64,000 nucleotides of DNA from Gemmatimonadaceae bacterium (lineage in GTDB: Bacteria > Gemmatimonadota > Gemmatimonadetes > Gemmatimonadales > Gemmatimonadaceae): positions 1 to 64,000 of the forward strand of contig DASUHB010000048.1 of NCBI GenBank assembly GCA_036273715.1, given 5' to 3'. The first letter of the stretch is position 1. Each line of letters begins with the position of its first letter. Shown piece by piece: positions 16,356 through 24,413 of the stretch. The notes under the pieces were generated by a model. The model was given only the letters and a program-made list of their open reading frames with translations. It made no database searches and was not told the origin of the DNA. A program made the position numbers and the translations under genes.

Positions 16356-17552
16356 TCAGCTCGAGGCCGCCGCACGTGCGACGCTGGACCGGCGTCGGCG
16401 TGCAGCGTTGTGTGGCAGGGCCACGCCCTGCCGCTCCGCAGCATGTCGCACGCATGTCTGAATGAGTTCGTCGTAACTCATTCCGGCTGCGCGCGCAGCT
16501 TTGGGAAAGCACGAGTTGTCTGCGGGATCGGGAAGAATCCCGGGAAGCGGGTTCACCTCGACCACGTTGGGCACGCCTGCCGCATCGAGTCGCACGTCGA
16601 TCCGCGACCAATCGCGACAGCCGAGCGCGTGGTAGGCGGCGAGCACGACTCGTTCGATCGTATCTCGCAGCGCTTCATCGATCCGCGCAGGGCATTCAAA
16701 AATCTCGAGCGGTCGCTCAGGCCGATCCCATAGCCACTTCGCTTCGAAGCCGTAGACTGGAAGCGATCCGCTTGGCAATACATCAAAGTTCATTCCGACG
16801 ATGGGCAACACGCGAGCCTCGCCGCCATTGCCCAACACCGCGCAGGTGAATTCGTCACCCGCTAAGAATTCCTCAATCAACACCGGCTGCCGATAGCGAT
16901 CGAGCAAGAATGCGACCTGCTCGCTCAGCTCTGTTGGCGTCCGGCAGTAGTTCCGTTCGGTAATTCCTTTCGACGAGCCTTCGTGCACCGGCTTGACGAA
17001 CACCGGGAAGCCGAGCGCGCCGGAGAAACTGCTCGCGTCGTTCGCCACCTGAAACGGCGCCGTCGGAATCCCGTGGTACGTCAGGCATTCCTTGGTGCGC
17101 GCCTTGTCCAGACACAACGACAGCGTGAACGGATCTGATCCCGAGTAGGGGATCCCGAAAAACTCACACATGGCCGGGACGTGCGATTCGCGGTTCACGC
17201 CCCGCAGACCTTCCGCCATGTTGAACACGATGTCCGGCCGCTCAATCTGGAGCCGCTCCGGAAATTCCGCGTTTGCTTCGAGCCGAATGACTTCGCCTAA
17301 GCCAGAGAGTGCCTGCTCGACCGCGGCGATGGTCTCGGTGCTGTCCCACTCGGCGAACTCGTCGTCGGTGCTGCTTCGACCCGGCTCATCGAGCGACGGT
17401 TGAATGACGCCCGCAACTCGAGAGGAAGGCTCGACTCGCGACCACAGAAGCCGAGACGAACTGGGAGGCTCGTCATCTGCGCGGGGCTCGTCATCGCCGC
17501 TCCGCGCGTCATCATCTGGTTTCTGATTGTAGGCGAATCCGATACGCGTCAT
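16356..17552 (-). CDS. ATP-grasp ligase, D-Ala-D-Ala-ligase-like, with acidic insert
   Basis: A 398-residue protein from the ATG at 17552, preceded by GTGGAG; a GTG nine bases upstream is the alternative. After the first strand MTRIGFAYNQKP comes a ~60-residue insert rich in Asp, Glu, Ser and Pro (DDEPRADDEPPSSSRLLWSR), absent from ordinary DD-ligases. The ligase fold then resumes: DIVFNMAEGLRG, GIPYSGSDPFTLSLCLDKA, PVFVKPVHEGSSKGI, VLIEEFLAGDEFTCAVLGN, and the Mg site SRIDVRLDAAG with VVEVNPLPGI. The C-terminus ends in a basic tail (NAARRRRSSVARA). It is transcribed first in the cluster from a good promoter. The pair of paralogues suggests sequential ligations or a heteromer. Confidence 0.85.
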   Translation of the reverse strand: MTRIGFAYNQKPDDDARSGDDEPRADDEPPSSSRLLWSRVEPSSRVAGVIQPSLDEPGRSSTDDEFAEWDSTETIAAVEQALSGLGEVIRLEANAEFPERLQIERPDIVFNMAEGLRGVNRESHVPAMCEFFGIPYSGSDPFTLSLCLDKARTKECLTYHGIPTAPFQVANDASSFSGALGFPVFVKPVHEGSSKGITERNYCRTPTELSEQVAFLLDRYRQPVLIEEFLAGDEFTCAVLGNGGEARVLPIVGMNFDVLPSGSLPVYGFEAKWLWDRPERPLEIFECPARIDEALRDTIERVVLAAYHALGCRDWSRIDVRLDAAGVPNVVEVNPLPGILPDPADNSCFPKAARAAGMSYDELIQTCVRHAAERQGVALPHNAARRRRSSVARAAASS

Positions 17553-17595
17553 TCGCTCCACTCACGTCGCCGGACATCGCAATACGATTGCGCGC

Positions 17596-17624
17596 AAAAT
17601 AAGAACAGCGAAATCATCGCGCAA
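17596..17624 (-). promoter_or_regulatory. Sigma70-like promoter for the ATP-grasp/aminomutase cluster
   Basis: On the minus strand TTGCGC (17619-17624) and TATTTT (17596-17601) are exactly 17 bases apart. The likely start point is near 17589, leaving a leader of about 37 bases before the ATG at 17552. The area is noticeably AT-rich against its surroundings. Confidence 0.5.
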
Positions 17625-17664
17625 TGCGTTTCTGCGAGTCGCGCGCGATCGCGAGGCGCGAGCC

Positions 17665-18420
17665 TCACACCTTGTGGTAGGCGACGCGCGCTGCCTCACG
17701 ACGGTCGTCTGCTTCGTAGATCTCGAAATCGGAAAAGAGTGCCGGTGCTTCTCTCGAGAGAAGACGAAGCACCGCGACCGCCGCGCGACGAATTTCTAAT
17801 TCTGCGCCTTCGCTCGACCGAAGCTCCAGCATCGTTCGCCACGCGCGCGCGTTGGCCGTCACCACGATTTTTGTCTCTGTCGAGTTTGGAAGGACGCCGC
17901 GCGCTCCCTCGCGAGCCATTTTCCGGCGGTGGACTTTGTCCGCGACCCAGGCGTAACGCTTCATCAGCTCCTCGACGAGCATCACGTAACTCCGCTGTGC
18001 CGATTCGATCTGCTCGCGCCAGGCAGTCTCGAGTCGCTCGTCGCCAATGATGGCCGGCGGGACGACGAAGTTCGCCTCCGACTCGTCGACGTAGCGCTGC
18101 GACAGCTGCGAGTACGCGAATCCGGCTCGGTGACGCACCAGCTCGTGCGTGAGTGAGCGGCTCACTCCCTCGAGGAGAAGAGAATACGTGGCGTGCTCGA
18201 GAACGCTTCCGTGTCCTTGCCGCTTGATGTTCTCGATGTACTCGCGAGTCGATCTGCTCGCCGGATTGCGCTGGCTCATGTAGCAGAGACGTCCAGCGAA
18301 TTCGGAAAGCCGTTCGCCATCGGTCGACTCTCCGAACCAATTCACGGGCAGGTGCGACGGCTCGGCGAACGATGGACGCGCGAGCAGCGAGATGGTCGGC
18401 TCGTGAATGTAGACGGGCAT
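17665..18420 (-). CDS. thyX: FAD-dependent thymidylate synthase ThyX
   Basis: Converts dUMP to dTMP using methylenetetrahydrofolate, NADPH and FAD. The ThyX signature RHRx7S is visible as RHRAGFAYSQLSQR, preceded by HGSVLEHATYSLLLEGVSRS and followed by NSTETKIVVTANARAW. With the ATG at 18420 (MPVYIHEPTISLLARPSF) it has 251 residues, usual for the family. Upstream reading to a TTG at 18483 adds an atypical Pro/Ser/His-rich segment. No clear Shine-Dalgarno. Its presence predicts absence of ThyA. Codon usage looks slightly less GC-biased than in flanking genes, and the gene lies in a stretch lacking GTTAGGC. Confidence 0.95.
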   Translation of the reverse strand: MPVYIHEPTISLLARPSFAEPSHLPVNWFGESTDGERLSEFAGRLCYMSQRNPASRSTREYIENIKRQGHGSVLEHATYSLLLEGVSRSLTHELVRHRAGFAYSQLSQRYVDESEANFVVPPAIIGDERLETAWREQIESAQRSYVMLVEELMKRYAWVADKVHRRKMAREGARGVLPNSTETKIVVTANARAWRTMLELRSSEGAELEIRRAAVAVLRLLSREAPALFSDFEIYEADDRREAARVAYHKV

Positions 18421-18528
18421 GTCGGAAGCGACGTGGGGGAGATGCGGCCGGGACGGCGAGAGCGCAGGGAATTTAGTCGGCAAGGTGAATCGCCGAAACC
18501 GTCGTGCGGCCGCGCCGGCGATGCGCCA

Positions 18529-20145
18529 TCAGCCTTGCGTTCGTCCGCTCCCGACGAGGTCGAGACGCGAGGACGCGTACGCTCTGTCGCGCTCGACGTT
18601 GTCGAGCGCCGCGCGGGCGAGCGCCGGCAGCGGGGCGAGCGATGGATCGTACTTGATGTCGCCGAGTGCCCGTTGGCCGGCCAGCGGCACTTTCACGCCT
18701 GGATTCAACATGCCGTCCGGGTCGAACGCGTTCTTGAGTTGGGCGAAAACCTCGAGCAGCGACGCGGGCCACACGCGCGAGAGCAGCGGCGTGCGGAGAC
18801 GGCCATCGCCGTGTTCGCCGGCGAGAGTGCCGCCGAGTGACGCCGTGAGCGTGACGATCGCGTCGAGCAGATGCTCGATGCGGTCGCGCCAGTCCGGTTG
18901 GCGCACATCGACGAGGGGATTCACGTGCACGTGCGCATCGCCCGCGTGACCGAAAATGACGCCGCGAATTCCAACTTGCTCCAGCGCTCGACGGACGCCC
19001 CGCACGTATTCGGGAAGTCGCTCGGGTGGGACGGCACCGTCCTCGATGAACTGCATCGACTTGAGCGAGGGATCGAGACGGTTGAGAATCGGGCTCGCTG
19101 CGTGGCGCAGCGACCAGAGCTCGTGTTCGGTGTCGTGATCGAGCGCCAACCGCACACTCGATGCGCCGGACTGGGCGAACGCGTGTTGGAGCAAATGTGC
19201 GTTCGTCTCCGCGGATTCGGCCGTCTCGCCCTCGACTTCGGCGAGCAGCACAGCTTCGACTTCGTGGTCGAAGCGAATGGAGCCGCCCTCGGCGACGACA
19301 TCGAGGAATGTCTTGTCGAGCAGCTCGCAGGCCGATGCGCCGAAGTTTCTGGCGCGCACGGCGGCGGTGACGGCTCCTTCGAGCGTCGTGAACGTCGCGA
19401 GCAGGCTCGACGTTGCGCCGGGCGCCGGCGCGAGCGCCAACTCGATGCCGACGAACATGGCGAGCGTGCCCTCGCTGCCGACGAGCAGATCGATGAGATC
19501 GCCGCTCTCGAGGAACGGTCGGAGCGCGTAGCCCGACGAATCCTTGATCACGCCTGCATGGGCGGCGTCGATCTCGCGCCTGAGTGTCGCGAGCGTCGGC
19601 TGCACGTCGTCGAGGAAACGCCGGACCGCGGGGACGTCTCGCGGGGGCGGCGCGCCGCGGCGAATGGAAGCGTGCTGCCCGTCGGCGAACACGCAGTCCA
19701 GCGCGCGCACCCAGCGGCGCATCGGTCCGTATCGGAGGGTGTGCGGTCCGGCTGCGTTAGTCGCGACCATGCCGCCGATCGTACAGAAGGCGCCGCTCGA
19801 TGGATCGACCGGAAGGCGAAGCCCGGCGCGTTGGGCGGACGCGTCGACGGCGTCGCGAATCGCGCCCGGTCCGACGGCAATCGTGCGCGATCCCGGGTTG
19901 ACGGCGTGAACCTCGCGCTGACGGCTCAGATCGACGATGATCTCGTCGCCGACTGCGCCGCCCGCCATTCCGCTGCCGGACCCGCGCGGGATCAGCGCCG
20001 CGCGCGTTCCGGCTGCCCAACGGACGAGCGCGACGACCTCGTCGGGCGTGCGCGGGATGGCGATCGCTTGTGGCACGGCGCGCGCGATGCCGGCACCTTC
20101 GCTGTAGGCAGCGCGCGAGACGAGGTCCCGGACCAGGTGCGGCAC
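18529..20145 (-). CDS. FAD-linked 2-hydroxyacid oxidase/dehydrogenase (GlcD-like)
   Basis: A 538-residue flavoprotein of the vanillyl-alcohol-oxidase/GlcD superfamily. The PCMH FAD-binding domain (about 20-210) shows LIPRGSGSGMAGGAVGDEII and DPSSGAFCTIGGMVATNAAG. The C-terminal FAD-oxidase C domain carries the metal-binding motifs GHAGDAHVHVNPL and GEHGDGR, and the final DPDGMLNPG. Likely substrates are glycolate or D-lactate. GTG start at 20145, 16 bases after the 3-hydroxyacyl-CoA dehydrogenase gene, suggesting co-transcription. No iron-sulfur domain is fused, and no glcE/glcF adjoins, so the electron acceptor is unknown. Confidence 0.88.
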   Translation of the reverse strand: MPHLVRDLVSRAAYSEGAGIARAVPQAIAIPRTPDEVVALVRWAAGTRAALIPRGSGSGMAGGAVGDEIIVDLSRQREVHAVNPGSRTIAVGPGAIRDAVDASAQRAGLRLPVDPSSGAFCTIGGMVATNAAGPHTLRYGPMRRWVRALDCVFADGQHASIRRGAPPPRDVPAVRRFLDDVQPTLATLRREIDAAHAGVIKDSSGYALRPFLESGDLIDLLVGSEGTLAMFVGIELALAPAPGATSSLLATFTTLEGAVTAAVRARNFGASACELLDKTFLDVVAEGGSIRFDHEVEAVLLAEVEGETAESAETNAHLLQHAFAQSGASSVRLALDHDTEHELWSLRHAASPILNRLDPSLKSMQFIEDGAVPPERLPEYVRGVRRALEQVGIRGVIFGHAGDAHVHVNPLVDVRQPDWRDRIEHLLDAIVTLTASLGGTLAGEHGDGRLRTPLLSRVWPASLLEVFAQLKNAFDPDGMLNPGVKVPLAGQRALGDIKYDPSLAPLPALARAALDNVERDRAYASSRLDLVGSGRTQG

Positions 20146-20161
20146 TGCCCGGCGCCCGCGG

Positions 20162-21055
20162 CTAGAGGCCGAGGTCGTTCACGCGCGGCGGATCGACCGT
20201 GTAGTCGTAAAAACCCTTGCCCGATTTCCGGCCGTACATCCCGGCCAGGACCATGCGCTTGAGCAGCGGCGGCGGCGCGTACCGCTTCTCGCGATACTCG
20301 TCGAACATGATCTCGGCGATCTTGTACGTGGTGTCGAGCCCGACGAAGTCGAGCAGTGTGAACGGTCCCATCGGATAGCCGGTGCCGAGCATCATGCCCT
20401 TGTCGATGTCTTCGACGGTCGCCACGCCGTGTTCGAGCTGGTTGATCGCGTCCACGAGATAGGGCACGAGCAGCAGGTTGACGACGAACCCCGAATTATC
20501 CTTGGCGGCGATCGGTTCCTTGCCTAACTGACGGGCGAAGGCGTACGCGGTGTCGAAGGTGGCCGTGCTCGTCGTGACGGTGCGCACCACTTCGACCAGC
20601 TTCATGACCGGCACGGGATTGAAGAAGTGCAAACCGACCATCTGGCCAGGTCGCGTCGTTGCCGCGGCCATCGCCGCGATCGTCAGGCTCGACGTGTTGG
20701 ACGCGAAGATCGTATGCGGCGGGCAGAGACCGTCCAGTTCCTTCCACATTGCGTTTTTCACTTCGATGTCTTCGACCACGGCTTCGATCACGATGTCGCA
20801 ATCCGCGAGGTCGCGCAGGTTCGTCGTGAAGGACAGTCGCGACAAGGCGGCGTCGCGATCGGCTTCGGTGACCTTGCCTTTGCTCTTCTCGATGGCGCGG
20901 GCAAACGATTTTTCGATGCTCGCTTTGCCGCGCTGGCACAGCGCATCGGACACTTCGCGCACCTTGGTCCTGAATCCGCCCTGGGCGCATACTTGCGCAA
21001 TGCCGGAGCCCATGAGTCCGGCGCCGAGCACGCCGACGGTCTTGATGGTTGTCAT
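20162..21055 (-). CDS. hbd: 3-hydroxybutyryl-CoA dehydrogenase
   Basis: A 297-residue NAD-dependent enzyme oxidising 3-hydroxyacyl-CoA to 3-oxoacyl-CoA. The Rossmann motif VLGAGLMGSGIAQVCAQGG is at the N-terminus. The catalytic stretch GLHFFNPVPVMKLVEVV (His near 140) and DNSGFVVNLLLVPYLVDAI are typical, and GTGYPMGPFTLLDFVGLD leads the C-terminal domain. The length fits the single-domain bacterial type (~285), not the fused FadB. With the thiolase 2 kb upstream on the same strand it could serve butyrate/acetoacetyl-CoA metabolism or fatty-acid degradation. Confidence 0.93.
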   Translation of the reverse strand: MTTIKTVGVLGAGLMGSGIAQVCAQGGFRTKVREVSDALCQRGKASIEKSFARAIEKSKGKVTEADRDAALSRLSFTTNLRDLADCDIVIEAVVEDIEVKNAMWKELDGLCPPHTIFASNTSSLTIAAMAAATTRPGQMVGLHFFNPVPVMKLVEVVRTVTTSTATFDTAYAFARQLGKEPIAAKDNSGFVVNLLLVPYLVDAINQLEHGVATVEDIDKGMMLGTGYPMGPFTLLDFVGLDTTYKIAEIMFDEYREKRYAPPPLLKRMVLAGMYGRKSGKGFYDYTVDPPRVNDLGL

Positions 21056-21120
21056 GAGGACGATCGATTGAGGTGGAAACGGGGCCCGTTAGGACGGGCG
21101 GTTCGCGCGCATGCGCACAG

Positions 21121-21924
21121 TCAGCGCCATACGTCGAGCGCCGATATCACGTTCGGACGCGGTGGACTGTCGCCGCGCTCCAGACGGTCGAGCAACTGTT
21201 CCAACGCCAGTTGGGCGCGCGCAACGATCGGCGCGTGGCTCCGGGCGACGAAGTAGCCACCGACGGCCGCCGCCGCCGCGGGAATGATCGCGACCGGAAC
21301 GAAAAATCCGAGTGCGACGAGCGCGCCCGTGCCCAACACGCCGCCGCCCGCGAGCACGGCGCCGGAGGCCGCGCGCTCTGTCCGCACGTTGGTCAGGTCG
21401 GCCTCGAGCCGCACGAGGACGCGATCGGCGTCGACGGGCACGACGGTCGCCCCGACTTCGCGCGTCGGCCGCAAGTAATAGCCGCGGCCGCTCACGTTGA
21501 GCAGCCGTCGCATCTCGCTGAACAGGCCGGGGCGTGGCTCCCAGAGCATGCGATCCGGGAGACGACGCTTCACCTGCATAGACTCTTCGCGTTGCAACCA
21601 CATGTCCAGTCGGTCCAGCGTCGCCGCCGCTGTCGCTTTGATCGTGCGCGATGCGTGGACGTGAGCAGCACCGAACAGTCGCGCTGTCAATCCGCTCTCG
21701 TCCGGAACCTGGGCGCGACTTCGCTCTTCGGCGAGCGCCTGCTTGAGATGCTCGGCCGAGAGACCGACCTCGCGCGCGACTTCGATCAGTTGATCTTCGT
21801 TGAGCGCAGTGTCCGTCGGATCGGCGTCGGCCGCCTGCAACTCGGCCGCGCGCGCCAGGACCCGCTCCATCGCCGCGCGATCGAGCGGCTGACGTCGTGC
21901 GGGCAGCCCGCTCTCATCCGCCAT
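21121..21924 (-). CDS. Hypothetical membrane protein with Gly/Ala-rich hairpin
   Basis: A 267-residue protein of unknown function. The N-terminal third is helical and charged, including NEDQLIEVAREVGLSAEHLK, which resembles short SHOCT-like or regulatory helices found in many Gemmatimonadota proteins. A hydrophobic hairpin of two spans (GAVLAGGGVLGTGALVALGF, then PVAIIPAAAAAVGGYFVA) lies near 195-235. The middle (RRLLNVSGRGYYLRPTREVG) looks like a beta domain. It starts seven bases after the upstream lipoprotein gene, so the two are coupled. Confidence 0.72.
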   Translation of the reverse strand: MADESGLPARRQPLDRAAMERVLARAAELQAADADPTDTALNEDQLIEVAREVGLSAEHLKQALAEERSRAQVPDESGLTARLFGAAHVHASRTIKATAAATLDRLDMWLQREESMQVKRRLPDRMLWEPRPGLFSEMRRLLNVSGRGYYLRPTREVGATVVPVDADRVLVRLEADLTNVRTERAASGAVLAGGGVLGTGALVALGFFVPVAIIPAAAAAVGGYFVARSHAPIVARAQLALEQLLDRLERGDSPPRPNVISALDVWR

Positions 21925-21931
21925 GCATCAC

Positions 21932-23068
21932 TCAGCTGCCGCTCGTATCCGTGTTGAGTTGGTTGGTGAGCTGCTCGGCAATGGTCTGTCGAAGCGGAAA
22001 TGCTTTTTCGATGGCCGCGACCTCGGCCCCGGGCGTGTACGAGATGTGCGCTGCGTCGAGGTAGTAGCGCGCGTACCCTATCGCCAGCTCCGGCGCGATC
22101 TTCTGCAAGAGCTGCAGTCCGCCGCGCACTGCCGCCGGACTGGTGTATCGATCGGCGACGCCTTCCTTCTTTTCGGCGGGCGTCGTGTTGTCGTTCACGG
22201 CGGCGTTCGACACCGGCGAAACCGCTTCGTGCGCGAGCACGTACATCGCATCGACGGCGCGGCTGACGCTGTCCGGGAACGTGATCGTGATCGTTGGGCC
22301 GCGACCGGGTTCGCCTAACGTGCGGCCTTCGCCGTCGAGCGGCAGCGACAATAGAATCTCGCCGCGCGACTGTCCGGACTTGGTGAGGAACGGTCTGAAC
22401 TTGGCGAAGTACGTTTGCGTCCACAGCGAATCGACCGCCGCGAAGATGGGGGCCCGCTGCGATTGCTGCGTCCTCCACCAGCTGGCGTAATACTTGGTGT
22501 TCTCGTCCTGCATCGCCGCAGAGAACTTGCGCAACCACTGACGCTCGGCCGGCGTCGAATAGGACGCTTGAATGATTCCGTACACGGCCCGCTGATCAGG
22601 GTCGACCATCTGTCGCATGTTCATGCGGCGCGCCGACTCCTCGCTGGACGAGCTCTTCAAGTACGCGTCGATCGCCTTCTGCGTGCTTTCCCAGTTGCGG
22701 AAATAGAGTCCAAGAAACTGTCCGCCGACCAACTTCGAGTCGGAGTTGAGCTGCGTCTCGAGCGAATCCTTGTCGGTGTCGAGCGCCGTCGTGATGTTGC
22801 CTCTCCTCTTGAACGCGATGATCGAATCGCGGTATCCCGGCTTGAAGTACGGGACGAGCGTCGTGTCTTTCTGCAGCAACGCATAGCCGTGCAGCCAGAG
22901 GTCGACTTGGTAACGGGTGCTGATCCGCCACGTCAGATCGGGACGCGCCGCAAGCGGTTCAGCGGTGCTCTGTGGATTGTTCGAGGACGAAGCGCATGCA
23001 ACGGCGACGGCCGTCAACGACCACAGCACCACGGCACGGGCGATGGACGACGCTGAGATTCGGCTCAC
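21932..23068 (-). CDS. Hypothetical lipoprotein
   Basis: About 378 residues from a GTG at 23068; a TTG at 23125 would add 19 residues but would overlap the thiolase stop. The chosen start gives a signal sequence (SSIARAVVLWSLTAVAVACA) ending in AVAC, a possible though weak lipobox. The mature part has helical segments such as DLTWRISTRYQVDLWLHGYA and AERQWLRKFSAAMQDENTKY. VDAMYVLAHEAVSPVSNA recalls a metallopeptidase helix, but no HExxH is present. The family is not recognised. Likely periplasmic and cell-envelope related. Confidence 0.65.
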   Translation of the reverse strand: MSRISASSIARAVVLWSLTAVAVACASSSNNPQSTAEPLAARPDLTWRISTRYQVDLWLHGYALLQKDTTLVPYFKPGYRDSIIAFKRRGNITTALDTDKDSLETQLNSDSKLVGGQFLGLYFRNWESTQKAIDAYLKSSSSEESARRMNMRQMVDPDQRAVYGIIQASYSTPAERQWLRKFSAAMQDENTKYYASWWRTQQSQRAPIFAAVDSLWTQTYFAKFRPFLTKSGQSRGEILLSLPLDGEGRTLGEPGRGPTITITFPDSVSRAVDAMYVLAHEAVSPVSNAAVNDNTTPAEKKEGVADRYTSPAAVRGGLQLLQKIAPELAIGYARYYLDAAHISYTPGAEVAAIEKAFPLRQTIAEQLTNQLNTDTSGS

Positions 23069-23117
23069 GGGGATGGATCCAGTGCTAGAGTGGCGTGACG
23101 CGCCATTGGAGCGCGCA

Positions 23118-24326
23118 TCAGACAAAGGCCTCGATGATCACAGCGATTCCCTGTCCGCCGCCGATGCAGGCGGAACCCAGCCCAAACCGCTTGCCGGACG
23201 CACGCAGCGCGTGAATGAGGTGCGCCGTGATCCGCGCGCCCGATGCGGCCAGCGGATGGCTCATCGCGATGGCTCCGCCGTGCACGTTGAACTTCTCGCG
23301 CGGAATCTGGAGTTCCCGTTCTACCGCGCACACCTGCGGCGCAAACGCCTCGTTGACTTCGATCAAGTCCATGTCATCGAGCGACATGCCTGCCTTACGC
23401 AGCGCGATGCGCGATGACGGGACCGGACCGATCCCCATAATAGTAGGATCGACTCCGGCGACGCCCCACGAGACGAGTCGCGCAAGTGGCTTCTTACCGT
23501 TCTTCGCCGCCCATTCCGCGCTGCTCACCACGAGTGCGCCGGCGCCGTCTCCGATACCCGAAGCGTTTCCGGCGGTGACGACACCATCCGCTTTGAACAC
23601 CGGCTTCAGACGGGCAAGTCCCTCGAGTGTGGTGTCGGGACGCATGTGCTCATCGCGCCGGAACTGTTCGATCTGGCGCGTCTTTGGGTTCTTCACCGGA
23701 ATGGCGATCACTTCCTCATCGAACACGCCGGATTCCCACGCCGCACGAGCCGTCTGCTGCGAGCGCAATGCGTATTCGTCGACGCAGCCGCGATCGAGCT
23801 TGTACTGCACGGCGAGCTTCTCAGCCGTCTCTGCCATGGCGAGTCCGGCAACCGGGTCCTTGAGTCCTTCCCACAGTGAATCCTCGAGCGGCGGCATCTT
23901 GCCGAGCGGCAGTCCCCAGCGCAGGCCGCGCGCGATATGCGGTGCCTGCGACATTGACTCGCCCCCGCCCACGAGGCAGACGTCCGCCTCGCCTAACAGA
24001 ATTTCTTCGGCGCCGTTGACCACCGCCTGAAATCCTGATCCGCACAGGCGGTTGACCGTGAGCCCCGGCGTCTCGTTGGGACAACCGGAGCGTAAGGCGA
24101 CGTGCCGCGCGAAGTAGATCGTGTCGGACGTCGTCTGCATCACGTTGCCGAAGATCGAATGCTGGATGGCGCCCGGTTCGACCGCCGCGCGCTCCATGGC
24201 CGCCGTCGCGGCATGAACGGTGAGATCGATGGCGCTGAAGTCTTTCAGTGTCCCGCCGAAGGTGCCGAACGGCGTCCGGACGGCGGACAGGAACACGACA
24301 TCACGGGCTTGACCCTGCGTTTTCAC
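23118..24326 (-). CDS. Acetyl-CoA acetyltransferase (thiolase)
   Basis: A 402-residue thiolase catalysing reversible condensation of two acetyl-CoA or cleavage of 3-oxoacyl-CoA. The nucleophilic Cys is in TVNRLCGSGFQAV near 95, the His is in GGAIAMSHPLAASGAR near 355, and the second Cys is in GSACIGGGQG near 385. NEAFAPQ is also present. The GHPxG motif reads SHPLA, so the usual Gly pair is replaced, as in a subset of thiolases. It lies on the same strand as the 3-hydroxybutyryl-CoA dehydrogenase two genes downstream. Together they could supply hydroxybutyrate units or oxidise short acyl-CoAs. Confidence 0.93.
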   Translation of the reverse strand: MKTQGQARDVVFLSAVRTPFGTFGGTLKDFSAIDLTVHAATAAMERAAVEPGAIQHSIFGNVMQTTSDTIYFARHVALRSGCPNETPGLTVNRLCGSGFQAVVNGAEEILLGEADVCLVGGGESMSQAPHIARGLRWGLPLGKMPPLEDSLWEGLKDPVAGLAMAETAEKLAVQYKLDRGCVDEYALRSQQTARAAWESGVFDEEVIAIPVKNPKTRQIEQFRRDEHMRPDTTLEGLARLKPVFKADGVVTAGNASGIGDGAGALVVSSAEWAAKNGKKPLARLVSWGVAGVDPTIMGIGPVPSSRIALRKAGMSLDDMDLIEVNEAFAPQVCAVERELQIPREKFNVHGGAIAMSHPLAASGARITAHLIHALRASGKRFGLGSACIGGGQGIAVIIEAFV

Positions 24327-24413
24327 GGGTTCTCCAATGGCGAATGCTGTGACTGAAAGATGGCCCGTCGCGGAGACAGTGGGAACTGCTTCGGGCGCCG
24401 TCCGACAGTCGGG

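Noticed and set aside
22240-22310. AHEAV as a metallopeptidase HExxH site in the lipoprotein
   Set aside because: The second His is absent, so no gluzincin-type zinc site.
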